Notes under the pieces: model-generated
The model's database searches: none
Told to the model about the DNA's origin: nothing
The model's input: only the letters and a program-made list of their open reading frames with translations
Made by a program: the position numbers and the translations under genes
Shown here: one piece after another, positions 18,781 to 28,884 of the stretch
Layout of the letters: the number at the start of each line of letters is the position of its first letter
Position numbering within the stretch: the first letter of the stretch is position 1
Assembly (NCBI GenBank): GCA_027531145.1
Contig: JAPZRF010000034.1
Location: 1-64,000 of the forward strand
Source: Brevundimonas sp.
GTDB lineage: Bacteria; Pseudomonadota; Alphaproteobacteria; Caulobacterales; Caulobacteraceae
Length of the DNA: 64,000 nucleotides
Reading direction: 5' to 3'

Positions 18781-20280
18781 TCACTCGTGATACATGCCCA
18801 TGGCATGGGCCATGACGTGATTGATCACGTGCTGTTCAATGACGCCGCCGAACAGGTGCGCCCACGGCCCGGCGGCGAGCACCGCCACGTCCTCGCCGCC
18901 GTGGGCGGCCGAGGGCAGGGGCGCAAGCGCCGGGTGGATGAAGCCCGGATCGTCGACATCGGCGTCTGACAGGTCCGCGCGCGGTCCCATCGCCCCGCCC
19001 GGGCCGTTGGCGTAGCTCAGCACCGTGGCCGGCTTGCCGTCAGCCAGCCGCATCGGTGCGCCGTCCGCGCCGGTCACAAGGCCGAGCACCGGCACCCCGC
19101 GCGGCGAATAGCCCGTGAGGGTCAGGTTGTGGCTGTGGTCGGCGGTGACGATCACCAGGGTGTCGCGCAGGTCGACCGCCTCGAGGGCGGCGCGCACGGC
19201 GGCGTCGAAGGCGAGGGTGTCCTGCAGGGCCGCGCCGGCCTGGCCGACATGGTGGGCGTGGTCGATGCGGGCACCCTCGACCATCAGCACATAGCCCTCG
19301 CCGCGGGTCTGCAGAACGGCGATCGCCTTGCGCGTCATCTCGGCCAGCGACGGCTCGTTCTCGCGGGCGTGGGCGAAGCGCATATGGTCCGGCTCGAACA
19401 GGCCGAGCAGGCGCGAGGTGCGGGTGGGGTCGACGGCGTCGAACCCGGCCTGGTCAATGACAAAGGCACCCGCCGGGTTGGCCGCGCGCCACTCGGCGAT
19501 CAGGTCGCGGCCGTCCTGGCGCAGGCCGTTGCGGGACGGCGTCTCGGGGTCGGGCTGGCCTTCAGGCATGAAGTAGACGCGGCCACCCCCCAGCACCACA
19601 TCGAGGCCGTCCCCGTACGGCCATTCGATCATCTGGCGGGCGATGTCGCGGCAGCCGGCGGCGACGGCGGCGGGGGGCAGCTGGCGATCACTCTCCCAGT
19701 TGCGGTCCGGGCTGTGGGCCCAGGCCGCCGCCGGGGTAGCGTGGGTGACGCGGGCGGTGGTGACCACGCCGGTCGACAGGCCAGCGCGCTCGGCCCGGGC
19801 GAACAGGGTGTCCAGCGGGGCGGCGAGGGCGGCGGCGCAGTCTCGCGCCGGGGCGGCGGCGGCGACGTTGAGGACGCCGTTGCGGGTCTTGGCACCGGCG
19901 ACCATGGCCGTGGCGGTCGCAGCCGAGTCGGCCACCATGGCGTCATGGGTATAGGTCCGGACGAGGGCGGCATGCGGCAGGCCGTCCATGGCTAGGGGGC
20001 GGCTGCTCCCCGCCTCACCTGCCTGTTCCGCGCCGAGCAGTCGGGCGGCGGTGATGGTCGACACGCCCATGCCGTCGCCGATGAACAGGATGACGTTGCG
20101 CGCCCGGCCCTCGATCGGCCGGACCGCCAGGCGCTGCGCCAGCACGGCGCGGCCGTCGGCGAACCAGGTATCCTCGACCGGCGCGGCCGGCGGCGGGGTC
20201 TGGGCGAAGGCGGGGCCGGCGACGGCCAGGGCCGCAGCCGCGGCGGACAGGCGCAGGGTGGCGCGGATCGACCGGAACAT
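18781..20280 (-). CDS. Alkaline phosphatase (PhoA family), secreted
   Basis: NVILFIGDGMGVSTITAARLLGAE, VADSAATATAMVAGAKTRNGVL, EGARIDHAHHVGQAG, VTADHSHNLTLTGYSPRG; signal peptide. Confidence 0.93.
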   Translation of the reverse strand: MFRSIRATLRLSAAAAALAVAGPAFAQTPPPAAPVEDTWFADGRAVLAQRLAVRPIEGRARNVILFIGDGMGVSTITAARLLGAEQAGEAGSSRPLAMDGLPHAALVRTYTHDAMVADSAATATAMVAGAKTRNGVLNVAAAAPARDCAAALAAPLDTLFARAERAGLSTGVVTTARVTHATPAAAWAHSPDRNWESDRQLPPAAVAAGCRDIARQMIEWPYGDGLDVVLGGGRVYFMPEGQPDPETPSRNGLRQDGRDLIAEWRAANPAGAFVIDQAGFDAVDPTRTSRLLGLFEPDHMRFAHARENEPSLAEMTRKAIAVLQTRGEGYVLMVEGARIDHAHHVGQAGAALQDTLAFDAAVRAALEAVDLRDTLVIVTADHSHNLTLTGYSPRGVPVLGLVTGADGAPMRLADGKPATVLSYANGPGGAMGPRADLSDADVDDPGFIHPALAPLPSAAHGGEDVAVLAAGPWAHLFGGVIEQHVINHVMAHAMGMYHE

Positions 20281-20347
20281 GGCGGGCCTCAGGGGTCGGG
20301 AAGCCGCCTGTCTAGACCGGATATGTGACGGTGCGGTCTCGCTCGCC

Positions 20348-21430
20348 TCAGGCGGCGCGGCCCCGCACCCGGGCCAGCCGCCGCAGCCGCCGCCAGAAGC
20401 GGCCGCGCTCGGGCTCCGGATAGGCCTGCAGGTTTCGCACGAACTCCTCGGCCGAGGCGCGCCAGCTGAATTTCTCGGCGTAGGCGCGCACGGTCTTCCG
20501 GTCGAGCTCCAGACAGGCCAGGCAGGCGACCCGCAGGTCATCGTCGATGGCCCCGGCGTCGGAGCCGGGGATGATGTCGATCGGGCCGTGCGCCGGGAAG
20601 GCCGCCACCGGGGTGCCCGTGGCCATGGCCTCGAGAATCACCAGACCGAAGGTGTCGGTCCAGCTGGGGAAGACGAAGACGTCGGCGTCGGCGAAGCAGC
20701 GCGCCAGCTCCTCGCCAAAGCGGGCGCCGAGGAATTTCGCCTCGGGGAAGCGGGTCTGCAGGTCCTCGCGCGCGGGGCCGTCGCCGACCACGATCTTGGT
20801 GCCCGGCAGGTCCAGCGTCAGGAAGGCCTCGATGTTCTTCTCCACAGCCACCCGGCCGACGTTGAGCCAGAAGGGGCGTGGCCAGTCGGCGCCGCCCAGC
20901 TCGGCGTAGATCGGTACCATGTCCGTGCGGAACAGCTCGGTGTCGACGCCCCGTGACCAGGGCGAGACATTGCGGAAGCCGTGCGCCACCAGCTCGTCGC
21001 GCAGGGTCGGGGTCGCGACCATCAGCCGGCCCGACGGCTTGTGGAACCACTTCATGTAGGCGTAGCCGACCTGCACGGGGATCGGGAACCGGGCCGAGAC
21101 ATACTCGGGGAACTTGGTGTGGTAGCTGGTGGTGAAGGGCAGCTTCCACTCGAGACAGATGCGCCGGGTGGCAATGCCGATCGGCCCCTCGGTGGCGACA
21201 TGCACCGCCTCGGGCTCGAAGGCGCGCAGCCGCTCGCGGATCTCCTCCTCGGCACCCAGCGCCAGTCGGATCTCCGGATAGGTGGGGCAGGGAATGGTCT
21301 TGAACTGGCTCGGCTCGACGACCTCGACCTCATGGCCCATGGCGCGGCACTCCGCGACCGTGCGGGTGAGGGTGCGGACGACGCCGTTGACCTGGGGCTC
21401 CCAAGCGTCAGTGGCCAGAACGATGCGCAT
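20348..21430 (-). CDS. Glycosyltransferase family 4 (GT-B)
   Basis: MRIVLATDAWEPQVNGVVRTLTRTVAECRAMGHEV, VFVFPSWTDTFGLVILEAMATGTPVAAFPAHGP. Confidence 0.9.
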   Translation of the reverse strand: MRIVLATDAWEPQVNGVVRTLTRTVAECRAMGHEVEVVEPSQFKTIPCPTYPEIRLALGAEEEIRERLRAFEPEAVHVATEGPIGIATRRICLEWKLPFTTSYHTKFPEYVSARFPIPVQVGYAYMKWFHKPSGRLMVATPTLRDELVAHGFRNVSPWSRGVDTELFRTDMVPIYAELGGADWPRPFWLNVGRVAVEKNIEAFLTLDLPGTKIVVGDGPAREDLQTRFPEAKFLGARFGEELARCFADADVFVFPSWTDTFGLVILEAMATGTPVAAFPAHGPIDIIPGSDAGAIDDDLRVACLACLELDRKTVRAYAEKFSWRASAEEFVRNLQAYPEPERGRFWRRLRRLARVRGRAA

Positions 21431-21501
21431 GCTCTCGGCGGACCCTGCCGTTTCACGAACCCGATCTTCTAGACAATCCGGCGGGGGAAGGCGAGACGGC
21501 G

Positions 21502-21963
21502 TCACAGCGGCAGCACCGTAGTCGACTTGACCTCTTCCAGCACGGCGTAGGTGCGGGTCTCGCGCACGCCGGGCATGCGCACCAGCACATCGCCCAGGAA
21601 CGCCCGGTAGGCGTCCATGTCGGCCACCCGGGCCTTGATCAGATAGTCGAAGCCGCCGGCCACCATGTGGCACTCCAGCACCTCCGGCTGGCGGCGGACG
21701 GATTCGGCAAAGGCCTCGAACACATCGCCGGTGGTCCGGTCCAGCAGCACCTCGACGAAGATCAGCAGGTCGCGGCCGACCAGGGCCGGATCGACCATGG
21801 CGGCGTAGCCGGTGATGACACCGCGCTCGCGCAGCCGCCGCACCCGCTCGAAACAGGCGGCGGCCGACAGGTTGCAGCGCCGGGCCAGCTCGGCGTTGGA
21901 GATGCGGGCGTCGGACTGCAGCACCCGGAGGAGGCGGCGGTCGACGGCGTCAATCTCGATCAT
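21502..21963 (-). CDS. Lrp/AsnC family regulator (candidate PutR, divergent from putA)
   Basis: DAVDRRLLRVLQSDARISNAELARRCNLSAAACFERVRRLRERGVI HTH. Confidence 0.92.
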   Translation of the reverse strand: MIEIDAVDRRLLRVLQSDARISNAELARRCNLSAAACFERVRRLRERGVITGYAAMVDPALVGRDLLIFVEVLLDRTTGDVFEAFAESVRRQPEVLECHMVAGGFDYLIKARVADMDAYRAFLGDVLVRMPGVRETRTYAVLEEVKSTTVLPL

Positions 21964-22072
21964 CGGAATTCGGGCCTTCAGGCGAACGATCTTCGGCCAT
22001 TAAGCCTAACATACGAAGCACCTTTGGCGAAACCGGGATTATCGAGCGGCAATATCCACGGGTCTGAACCGC

Positions 22073-25000
22073 ATGAGCGCCGCCGCTGCCCCTTCCGCCC
22101 TCGCCGCCTGGGATATGCTGGACCATGGCAAGCACGAGGACGAGCGCGCGGTGGTGGCGCGCAACCTGTCCGGTCTGTCGCTGGACGCCGCCGAACGCGC
22201 CGCCGTGGTCGGCGGGGCCATCGATCTGGTCGAGCGCGCCCGCCTGAGCCCGCAGCGGCAGGGGGTGGTCGAGAGCTTCCTGCAGGAGTTCAGCCTCGGC
22301 ACCCGCGAGGGTCTGGCCCTGATGTGCTTGGCCGAGGCGCTGCTGCGCACCCCGGATGACGACACCCGCGACCGGCTGATCGCCGAGAAGATCGGCTCGG
22401 CCGACTGGGCCAGCCACCTGGGCAAGTCGGACAGCCTGTTCGTTAACGCCTCGACCTGGGGGCTGATGCTGACCGGCAAGCTGGTCGATGTCGACGAGGA
22501 CGCGCGCCGCGACCTGTCGGGCTTCCTCAAGCGTGTCGCCGGGCGGCTGGGCGAGCCGGTGATCCGCCGCGCCGTGGCCCAGGCCGTGCGCATCATGGGC
22601 GAACAGTTCGTGGTTGGCCGCACCATCGATGCGGCCCTGAAGCGCTCGGCGCGCGAGGGCTGGCTGTGCAGCTTCGACATGCTGGGCGAGGGGGCCCGCA
22701 CCGAGGCCGACGCCGAGCGCTACGAGCGCATCTATGCGGTGGCCATCGAGGCGGTGGGCCAGACGGCGCGCGGGCAGGGGCCGCAGGCCGGGCACGGGGT
22801 CTCGGTCAAGCTGTCGGCCCTGTCGCCGCGCTATGAGGCGACTCACGAGGGGCGGGTCTGGGACGAGCTGTACCCGCGGGTGAAGCGTCTCGCCCTGATC
22901 GCCGCCCAGCACGACATCAACTTCACCATGGACGCCGAGGAGGCGGACCGGCTGGCCCTGTCGCTGAAGCTGCTGGACCGGCTGGCGCGCGAGCCGGAGC
23001 TGGGCGGCTGGACCGGGCTCGGCCTGGCGGTGCAGGCCTATCAGAAGCGCGGCCCCGAGACGGTGGCGCGGATCGTCGAGCTGGCGCGTGACAGCGGCCG
23101 GCGGCTGATGGTGCGTCTGGTCAAGGGTGCCTACTGGGACAGCGAGATCAAGCGCGCCCAGGTGCTGGGCCGGCCGGACTATCCGGTGTTCACCACCAAG
23201 GCGGCGACCGACCTGAATTACCTGGTGTGCGCCGACCTGCTGATCCGCGGCGCGCCGCACGTCTATTCGCAGTTCGCCACCCACAACGCCCACACCCTGG
23301 CGGCGGTCCAGCACATGGCGCGCCGGTCGGGTGTGAAGGTCGAGTTCCAGCGCCTGCACGGCATGGGCGAGGCCCTCTATGACGCCGTGGCCAAAGCCTT
23401 CCCGGACGGCCGGTCGATCACCGTGCGCGCCTATGCGCCCGTCGGCGGCCATGAGGAACTGCTGCCCTATCTGGTTCGCCGCCTGCTGGAGAACGGCGCC
23501 AACTCCTCCTTCGTCCACGCCCTGCTGGACGAGCGCGTGCCCGCGGCCGCTGTGGCCGCCGATCCTGTCACCCAGGTCGAGGCCCAGCCCGACCGCCACC
23601 CCCGGATTCCCGTGCCCCGCGACCTCTACGGTGACCGCCAGAACTCCCTCGGCCGCGACTATAGCCAGGCCGCCGAACGCGCCGCCCATGCCACCGTCTT
23701 GGCGAAGGTCGACGCCGAGACCCGGACCGCCGGGCCGATCGTCGGCGGCCGCCTGCTGGCCGGGGTCGACAGCCGGCCGGTGACCAGTCCGTTCGACCGG
23801 ACGCAGATGCTGGGCCATGCCTCCGAGGCGACGACCGCCGACGTCGATGCGGCGGCGGAACGGGCGGCGGCGGCCCAGATCGGCTGGGACCGCAAGGGCG
23901 GGGCCGGTCGCGCCCCGGTGCTGCGCGCGATGGCCGATGCGCTGGAGGCCGACCTCGACCGGCTGGTGGCCCTGCTGGCCCGCGAGGCGGGCAAGACCCT
24001 GAACGACGGCGTCGCCGAGGTGCGTGAGGCGGCGGACTTCTGCCGCTACTACGCGATGCTGGCCGAGCGCGACTTCGGCGGCGAGCAGCCCCTCAAGGGC
24101 CCCGTCGGCGAGACCAACGCCCTGGTGCTGCACGGCCGCGGCGTGTTCGCCTGCATCAGCCCGTGGAACTTCCCGTTGGCCATCTTCACCGGCCAGATCG
24201 CCGCGGCGCTCGCCGCCGGCAACGCCGTGCTGGCAAAGCCGGCCGAGCAGACGCCGCTGATCGCCGCCGAGGCGGTTCGCCTGTTCCACAAGGCCGGCCT
24301 CGACGCCGACCTTCTGGCCCTGCTGCCCGGACGCGGCGAAACGGTCGGCGCGGCGCTGGTCAATCACCCGGCCATCGACGGCGTGGCCTTCACCGGCGGC
24401 ACCGAGACGGCCTGGGCCATCAACCGGTCCCTCGCCGAACGGCGCGGGCCGATCATCCCCTTCATCGCCGAGACCGGCGGGCTGAACGGCATGTTCGTCG
24501 ACACCACGGCCCTGCGCGAACAGGTGATCGACGACGTCATCCTCTCGGCCTTCGGCTCCGCCGGGCAGCGCTGCTCGGCCCTGCGGGTGCTGTATGTGCC
24601 GAAGGACTCGGCCGACGCCCTGATCGAGGGGCTGAAGGGGGCGCTGGCGGTGCAGGTGCTGGGCGACCCCGCCGACCCGGCCACCGACATCGGCCCGGTC
24701 ATCGACGCCGAGAGCCGCCGGGCGCTGGAGGCCCATGTGGCCCGGCTGGAGACGGAGGCGAAGGTGATCGCCCGCGCGGCCCTGCCCGCCGGCGCCGACA
24801 AGGGCGACCTGTTCGCCCCGACCATCGCCGAGATCCCGACGCCGGACTTCCTCGAGCGCGAGGTGTTCGGCCCCATCCTGCACATTCACCGCTACGACCC
24901 GGCCGAGCTGAAGACCGTGGCCGGCAGGCTGGCGGCGCGCGGTTATGGCCTGACGCTCGGCGTGCACAGCCGCATCGAGGCCTTCGCCGAGGAGGTCATG

Positions 25001-25204
25001 CGCCTGGTCCCGGCCGGCAATGTCTACGTCAACCGCGGCATCACCGGTGCGGTGGTCGGGGTACAGCCGTTCGGGGGCGAGGGCCTGAGCGGCACCGGGC
25101 CCAAGGCCGGCGGCCCCCACAGCCTGATCCGCTACGCCGCCGAAAAGGCCATCAGCGTCAACATCGCCGCCCAGGGCGGCGACCCGGCGTTGCTGAACCT
25201 CTAG
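22073..25204 (+). CDS. putA: Bifunctional proline dehydrogenase / L-glutamate gamma-semialdehyde dehydrogenase
   Basis: PRODH motifs (SVKLSALSPRYEATH, LMVRLVKGAYWDSEIKRAQ) and ALDH motifs (ISPWNFPLAIFTGQIAAALAAGN, FGSAGQRCSALRVLYV). Confidence 0.96.
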   Translation: MSAAAAPSALAAWDMLDHGKHEDERAVVARNLSGLSLDAAERAAVVGGAIDLVERARLSPQRQGVVESFLQEFSLGTREGLALMCLAEALLRTPDDDTRDRLIAEKIGSADWASHLGKSDSLFVNASTWGLMLTGKLVDVDEDARRDLSGFLKRVAGRLGEPVIRRAVAQAVRIMGEQFVVGRTIDAALKRSAREGWLCSFDMLGEGARTEADAERYERIYAVAIEAVGQTARGQGPQAGHGVSVKLSALSPRYEATHEGRVWDELYPRVKRLALIAAQHDINFTMDAEEADRLALSLKLLDRLAREPELGGWTGLGLAVQAYQKRGPETVARIVELARDSGRRLMVRLVKGAYWDSEIKRAQVLGRPDYPVFTTKAATDLNYLVCADLLIRGAPHVYSQFATHNAHTLAAVQHMARRSGVKVEFQRLHGMGEALYDAVAKAFPDGRSITVRAYAPVGGHEELLPYLVRRLLENGANSSFVHALLDERVPAAAVAADPVTQVEAQPDRHPRIPVPRDLYGDRQNSLGRDYSQAAERAAHATVLAKVDAETRTAGPIVGGRLLAGVDSRPVTSPFDRTQMLGHASEATTADVDAAAERAAAAQIGWDRKGGAGRAPVLRAMADALEADLDRLVALLAREAGKTLNDGVAEVREAADFCRYYAMLAERDFGGEQPLKGPVGETNALVLHGRGVFACISPWNFPLAIFTGQIAAALAAGNAVLAKPAEQTPLIAAEAVRLFHKAGLDADLLALLPGRGETVGAALVNHPAIDGVAFTGGTETAWAINRSLAERRGPIIPFIAETGGLNGMFVDTTALREQVIDDVILSAFGSAGQRCSALRVLYVPKDSADALIEGLKGALAVQVLGDPADPATDIGPVIDAESRRALEAHVARLETEAKVIARAALPAGADKGDLFAPTIAEIPTPDFLEREVFGPILHIHRYDPAELKTVAGRLAARGYGLTLGVHSRIEAFAEEVMRLVPAGNVYVNRGITGAVVGVQPFGGEGLSGTGPKAGGPHSLIRYAAEKAISVNIAAQGGDPALLNL

Positions 25205-26454
25205 GCGGGGACATTGAGGCTGCCGAAAACGCTCAGGCCGTCGAGGGTTTCGATTGTCAGAAGGTAGGCCCCCGGCTTGAGCAGAAGTGTCACGGTCGTG
25301 CGCTCCGGGGCGACCGGCGTCTGGTCGGACGGGATGGCGCCGAGGCCCTCGTTCATCCGCACGGCCTGCGCGAGCGCGACGCCGGTCCGCGGCGGCAGGG
25401 TGACCGGTACGGCGCGCCGGGTCGGGTCGGCGTGCAGCCAGCCGGGCCGGTCGTCGGGCGAGGCGAGGCGCGGGTGGAACACCGACAGGTCGACCCGGTC
25501 GAGATAGGGATCGGTGGTCAGGGCCCGCCCTCCCGGCTCGAACACGGCCACGGGCGCCTCCGGCTGCAGTCGCTCCAGCACGGCCCTTGTGAGCGGCGGG
25601 TCGAAGGCCGGATCCAGCGCCGGATAGTTGCCCGACTGTTCAATCGTCAGAGGATCGATGCCGGTCAGTCGTTTCAGTCGGCTGGCGAACCACTCCAGCT
25701 CGTCGACCGGGCTCTCGATCAGATGGTTGAAGCCACACAGGACGAAGACCTTCTGGTCCGGATGCCGCTCCAGCACATTGGCGATGAAGTTGCGGGCCTG
25801 GGCCTCCTCGCGCCGGTTGATCCGCTCGCGCCGGTCGGCGTCCGGATCACGCTCGCCGACGTCCTCATAGCCTTCCAGCCGGTAGCCGAGGTCGAGCGCG
25901 GTCCTGACCGCCTCAGCGTAGACCGGGTCGAGGCTGTAGTAGCCGTGGATCGGTCGGAACGCTTCGCCGCGGCTCAGCGTATCGACAGAGCCCGGCGGGG
26001 CGTCCGGTCCCCACGAGAAGGTCTCGGCGGCGAAGACGCTGAAGCCGAGCGGTCGCAGGGCGGTCAGCACCTGTTCGGCGAAATGCCGGTGTCGTGAGAC
26101 ATGGTGCGCCTCGTTCAGGATGACGATGCGGGCGTCACGGGCCCGCTCGACGATGGTGGCGATGGCCGGCGCGCTCTCCAGCGGGGGCATGTCGCGCGGC
26201 GGCGAGCCGGGGAGCGGCGCGCGCGTGGCGAGACCCTCATCGCCCACCAGAGATGCATGCTGCGCCAGGCGGCCCAGTGCACGGGCGTCGCCCGCCTCAT
26301 AGGCAGCCTTCTGCTCAAGGTACTCCGGCAGATAGAGATTGGCGCGAAGGAAGCGGTTGCGTGCGTCCAGCGGCTCCTGCGTCCGGCCCGCGACGGGCCC
26401 TGCGAGGCTCGCTAGCCCGAGGCCGGCGACCACCCGCCTGCGTGAAAGTTGCAT
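25201..26454 (-). CDS. Tiki/ChaN/erythromycin-esterase-like fold protein, function unknown
   Basis: Signal sequence; RIVILNEAHHVSRHRHFAEQVL and KVFVLCGFNHL motifs. Confidence 0.55.
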   Translation of the reverse strand: MQLSRRRVVAGLGLASLAGPVAGRTQEPLDARNRFLRANLYLPEYLEQKAAYEAGDARALGRLAQHASLVGDEGLATRAPLPGSPPRDMPPLESAPAIATIVERARDARIVILNEAHHVSRHRHFAEQVLTALRPLGFSVFAAETFSWGPDAPPGSVDTLSRGEAFRPIHGYYSLDPVYAEAVRTALDLGYRLEGYEDVGERDPDADRRERINRREEAQARNFIANVLERHPDQKVFVLCGFNHLIESPVDELEWFASRLKRLTGIDPLTIEQSGNYPALDPAFDPPLTRAVLERLQPEAPVAVFEPGGRALTTDPYLDRVDLSVFHPRLASPDDRPGWLHADPTRRAVPVTLPPRTGVALAQAVRMNEGLGAIPSDQTPVAPERTTVTLLLKPGAYLLTIETLDGLSVFGSLNVPA

Positions 26455-26519
26455 GACTCATCCTCCCCTTGTGTCACGAGACGGGAGAAATCCGGCGAAA
26501 TCCGGGCCGTGCGACGCTT

Positions 26520-27491
26520 CTACTGCCCGACCTCCGCCACCGCCGCCTCGCCGTCCTCGTCGGCCCAGGCGACCTGCCGGCCGTCGGGGGAGAGGGCCAG
26601 GGCGGTGATGGCGGCGCCCTTGTCGGCGCGGACGAAGTCGAGGCCCTGGGCGGTCGGGTCGGCGACCCAGACGCGGCCGTCGTCGAGGCCGGCGACGAGC
26701 CGGCCGTGGGCCGGTCGGGCGGCCACCAGGGCGACCATGGCGGACTGGTCAAAGCCGATCTCGGTGGCCTCGCGCCCCATCGGACCATTGGCCCCGACGA
26801 AGGGCCACAGCACCGCCCCCTGGGCCCCCGGCGTGGCCAGCAGCTGGCCCTTCGACAGGAAGGCCATGTTGCGGATCTTCGACGGATAGCCGCCCATGCG
26901 CATGTCGCGCACGTCCTTGAGGCGCCAGCCGTGCAGCTGGTTGTCCTGCATGGCGGTGATCAGGAAGGCGCCGTCCGGCGACCAGGCCACGGCCGTGTGC
27001 GAGCCGCCCCACTTGTAGAGCGTCGGGCGCTGTTCGGCGATGCGGGCGAACCAGACCAGGGCCCCGCCATAGGTGGCGGCGGCGACGCGCCGGCCCTTCG
27101 GATCGAAGGCCACGGCGGCGAGGGTGCGCTCGGCGGCATGGTCGCGGCGGAAGGCGCGGTCGGCGGCGTCGAGCACGACCAGGCTGCGGCCGGCGGCGGC
27201 GGCGATCAGGCCCGTCTCCGGAGCCGTGGCAACCGAGTCGATCCAGCGGCCGGGGACCTCGGCCAGCACCTCTGTGCCGTCGCGCCGGCTCCAGACGATG
27301 CGGCCATCGTCCCCGCCGGTGACCAGCCCGTCGCCGGACGGGTGCACGGCCGCCGACAGCACCGCCCCGTCGTGGGCGTCCTGACGCTCGCCCGAGGCGA
27401 AGCGGACCGAGCCGTCGCCGAGGGCGAAGACAGCTCCGCCCGCGTCGAGGTCGGCGGCGGTGACCTGGGCGTCGAAGCTCCAGCGGCTCAT
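26520..27491 (-). CDS. WD40-repeat (beta-propeller) protein
   Basis: Repeated blades such as HTAVAWSPDGAFLITAMQDNQLHGWRLKDV and ALALSPDGRQVAWADEDG. Confidence 0.85.
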   Translation of the reverse strand: MSRWSFDAQVTAADLDAGGAVFALGDGSVRFASGERQDAHDGAVLSAAVHPSGDGLVTGGDDGRIVWSRRDGTEVLAEVPGRWIDSVATAPETGLIAAAAGRSLVVLDAADRAFRRDHAAERTLAAVAFDPKGRRVAAATYGGALVWFARIAEQRPTLYKWGGSHTAVAWSPDGAFLITAMQDNQLHGWRLKDVRDMRMGGYPSKIRNMAFLSKGQLLATPGAQGAVLWPFVGANGPMGREATEIGFDQSAMVALVAARPAHGRLVAGLDDGRVWVADPTAQGLDFVRADKGAAITALALSPDGRQVAWADEDGEAAVAEVGQ

Positions 27492-27928
27492 TCGGACTCT
27501 CCGAAGCCGGCGGCAGGCGTGCGTGGCGCGGTGCGGATCAGGCGCGAGTCCGCCACCGCCGCCTGCCGATGGATCACCGCGGTTCGGTACTCGGGGTCGC
27601 GCAGCATGTCTACGAAGGCCTGGCCGGTGGGATAGGCGGCGATGAAGGCCAGGGCCCAGCGCTCCTCCGCCGGCCCGATGACGGTCAGCTCCGGGACGCC
27701 CAGCCAGACCTGGCGGCCGCCGGCGCGGGCGAAGGGGCCTGCGGCGGCGCGGCCGTAGGCGGCGTAGGCTTCGGCGCCGGTGCGGCCGGCCCCGGCGTCC
27801 GCGTGATCGTCGGGATAGGCGGCGTGCGCGCGGAAGCGCAGCAGGTTGATCATGTGCACGGGCCGGTCCAGCGGCAGGTCCCGGAAGGCGGCCATGATCT
27901 CGCGGGTTGGATCCAGCCAGGCGGTCAC
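27488..27928 (-). CDS. DUF1330-like protein
   Basis: PVHMINLLRFRAHA...RTGAEAYAAYGRAA...MLRDPEYRTAVIHRQAAVADSRLI. Confidence 0.75.
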   Translation of the reverse strand: MTAWLDPTREIMAAFRDLPLDRPVHMINLLRFRAHAAYPDDHADAGAGRTGAEAYAAYGRAAAGPFARAGGRQVWLGVPELTVIGPAEERWALAFIAAYPTGQAFVDMLRDPEYRTAVIHRQAAVADSRLIRTAPRTPAAGFGESE

Positions 27929-28060
27929 GGTTGCGGCGCTCGCAGGCCGGGCGTGTTCAGATCAGTCACGAGGCTCTCCTTGACGAGCGGCGTTCCGCCG
28001 CCTTGTCGCGGGGCCGCGCCGGGGTAATCTGGACTCATAGGGACATCCGGGAGGTTTCGC

Positions 28061-28420
28061 ATGCGCTTTCGTTTCGGACCGGCCGCTCTGGCTTTCGCCG
28101 CCGCCGCCCTCGTCGCCACCGCCGCCGTCGCCCACCACGGCTGGAGCTCCTATGACGCCGAGCGCGTGATGCGGCCGACGGCCGAGGTGCTGGAGTCGAG
28201 CTGGGGCAGCCCGCACGGGGCCCTCGTCATCGCCATCGAGGGCCAGCGATGGGACGTGGTGCTCGCGCCGGTCTCGCGCATGCAGACGCGCGGCCTCGTC
28301 GAGGGCGACATCGCCGTCGGCCAGACCGTCACGGTCGAGGGCTACCCGCGCCGTGACGGCACGCGCGAGATGCGCGCCGAGCGGATCACCGCCGGCGGCA
28401 AGACGGTCGAACTGCGCTGA
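28061..28420 (+). CDS. Secreted DUF6152-like protein
   Basis: Signal peptide followed by AHHGWSSYDAERVM; 119 aa beta-rich. Confidence 0.7.
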   Translation: MRFRFGPAALAFAAAALVATAAVAHHGWSSYDAERVMRPTAEVLESSWGSPHGALVIAIEGQRWDVVLAPVSRMQTRGLVEGDIAVGQTVTVEGYPRRDGTREMRAERITAGGKTVELR

Positions 28421-28431
28421 TCCCGCTCGAG

Positions 28432-28884
28432 TTGATCGCGGCTATCGAGGCCTCGGCCCTGGCCGACTGGGCCGGGTCCGAGGCGCTGGTCTATCCGGTC
28501 GCCAACACCGCCCATGTGATCGGGGCGGTGCTTCTGGTCGGCGGCATCGGCCTGCTCGACCTGCGGCTGCTCGGCTACGGCCGGCGGCTGGCACCCCAGA
28601 CCCTGGCCGAGGTGGTGACGCCGCTGGCGCTGGCGGGGTTCGCCCTGATGGTGGTCAGCGGGGTGCTGATGTTCGCCGCCGACGCCCGGGCCATGGCCGC
28701 CTCGCCGCTGTTCGCCGCCAAGCTGGGCCTGATCGGTCTGGCGGGGGTCAACGCCGTGGCGTTCTGCAGCATGTTCCGGCGGCTGGACGGGGGCATCCCG
28801 CCCGGGGCCCGGATCCTCGCGGCGGTGTCGCTGGCCCTGTGGCTGGGCGTGGTCGTGCTGGGCCGGCTGGTCGCCTATTTCTGA
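28432..28884 (+). CDS. Integral membrane protein (DUF6644-like)
   Basis: Four predicted hydrophobic helices; YPVANTAHVIGAVLLVGGIGLLDLRLLG. Confidence 0.7.
   Translation: MIAAIEASALADWAGSEALVYPVANTAHVIGAVLLVGGIGLLDLRLLGYGRRLAPQTLAEVVTPLALAGFALMVVSGVLMFAADARAMAASPLFAAKLGLIGLAGVNAVAFCSMFRRLDGGIPPGARILAAVSLALWLGVVVLGRLVAYF

Noticed and set aside
21950-25120. 1056-aa minus-strand ORF antisense to putA
   Set aside because: Shadow ORF of a confident PutA coding sequence; low-complexity translation.
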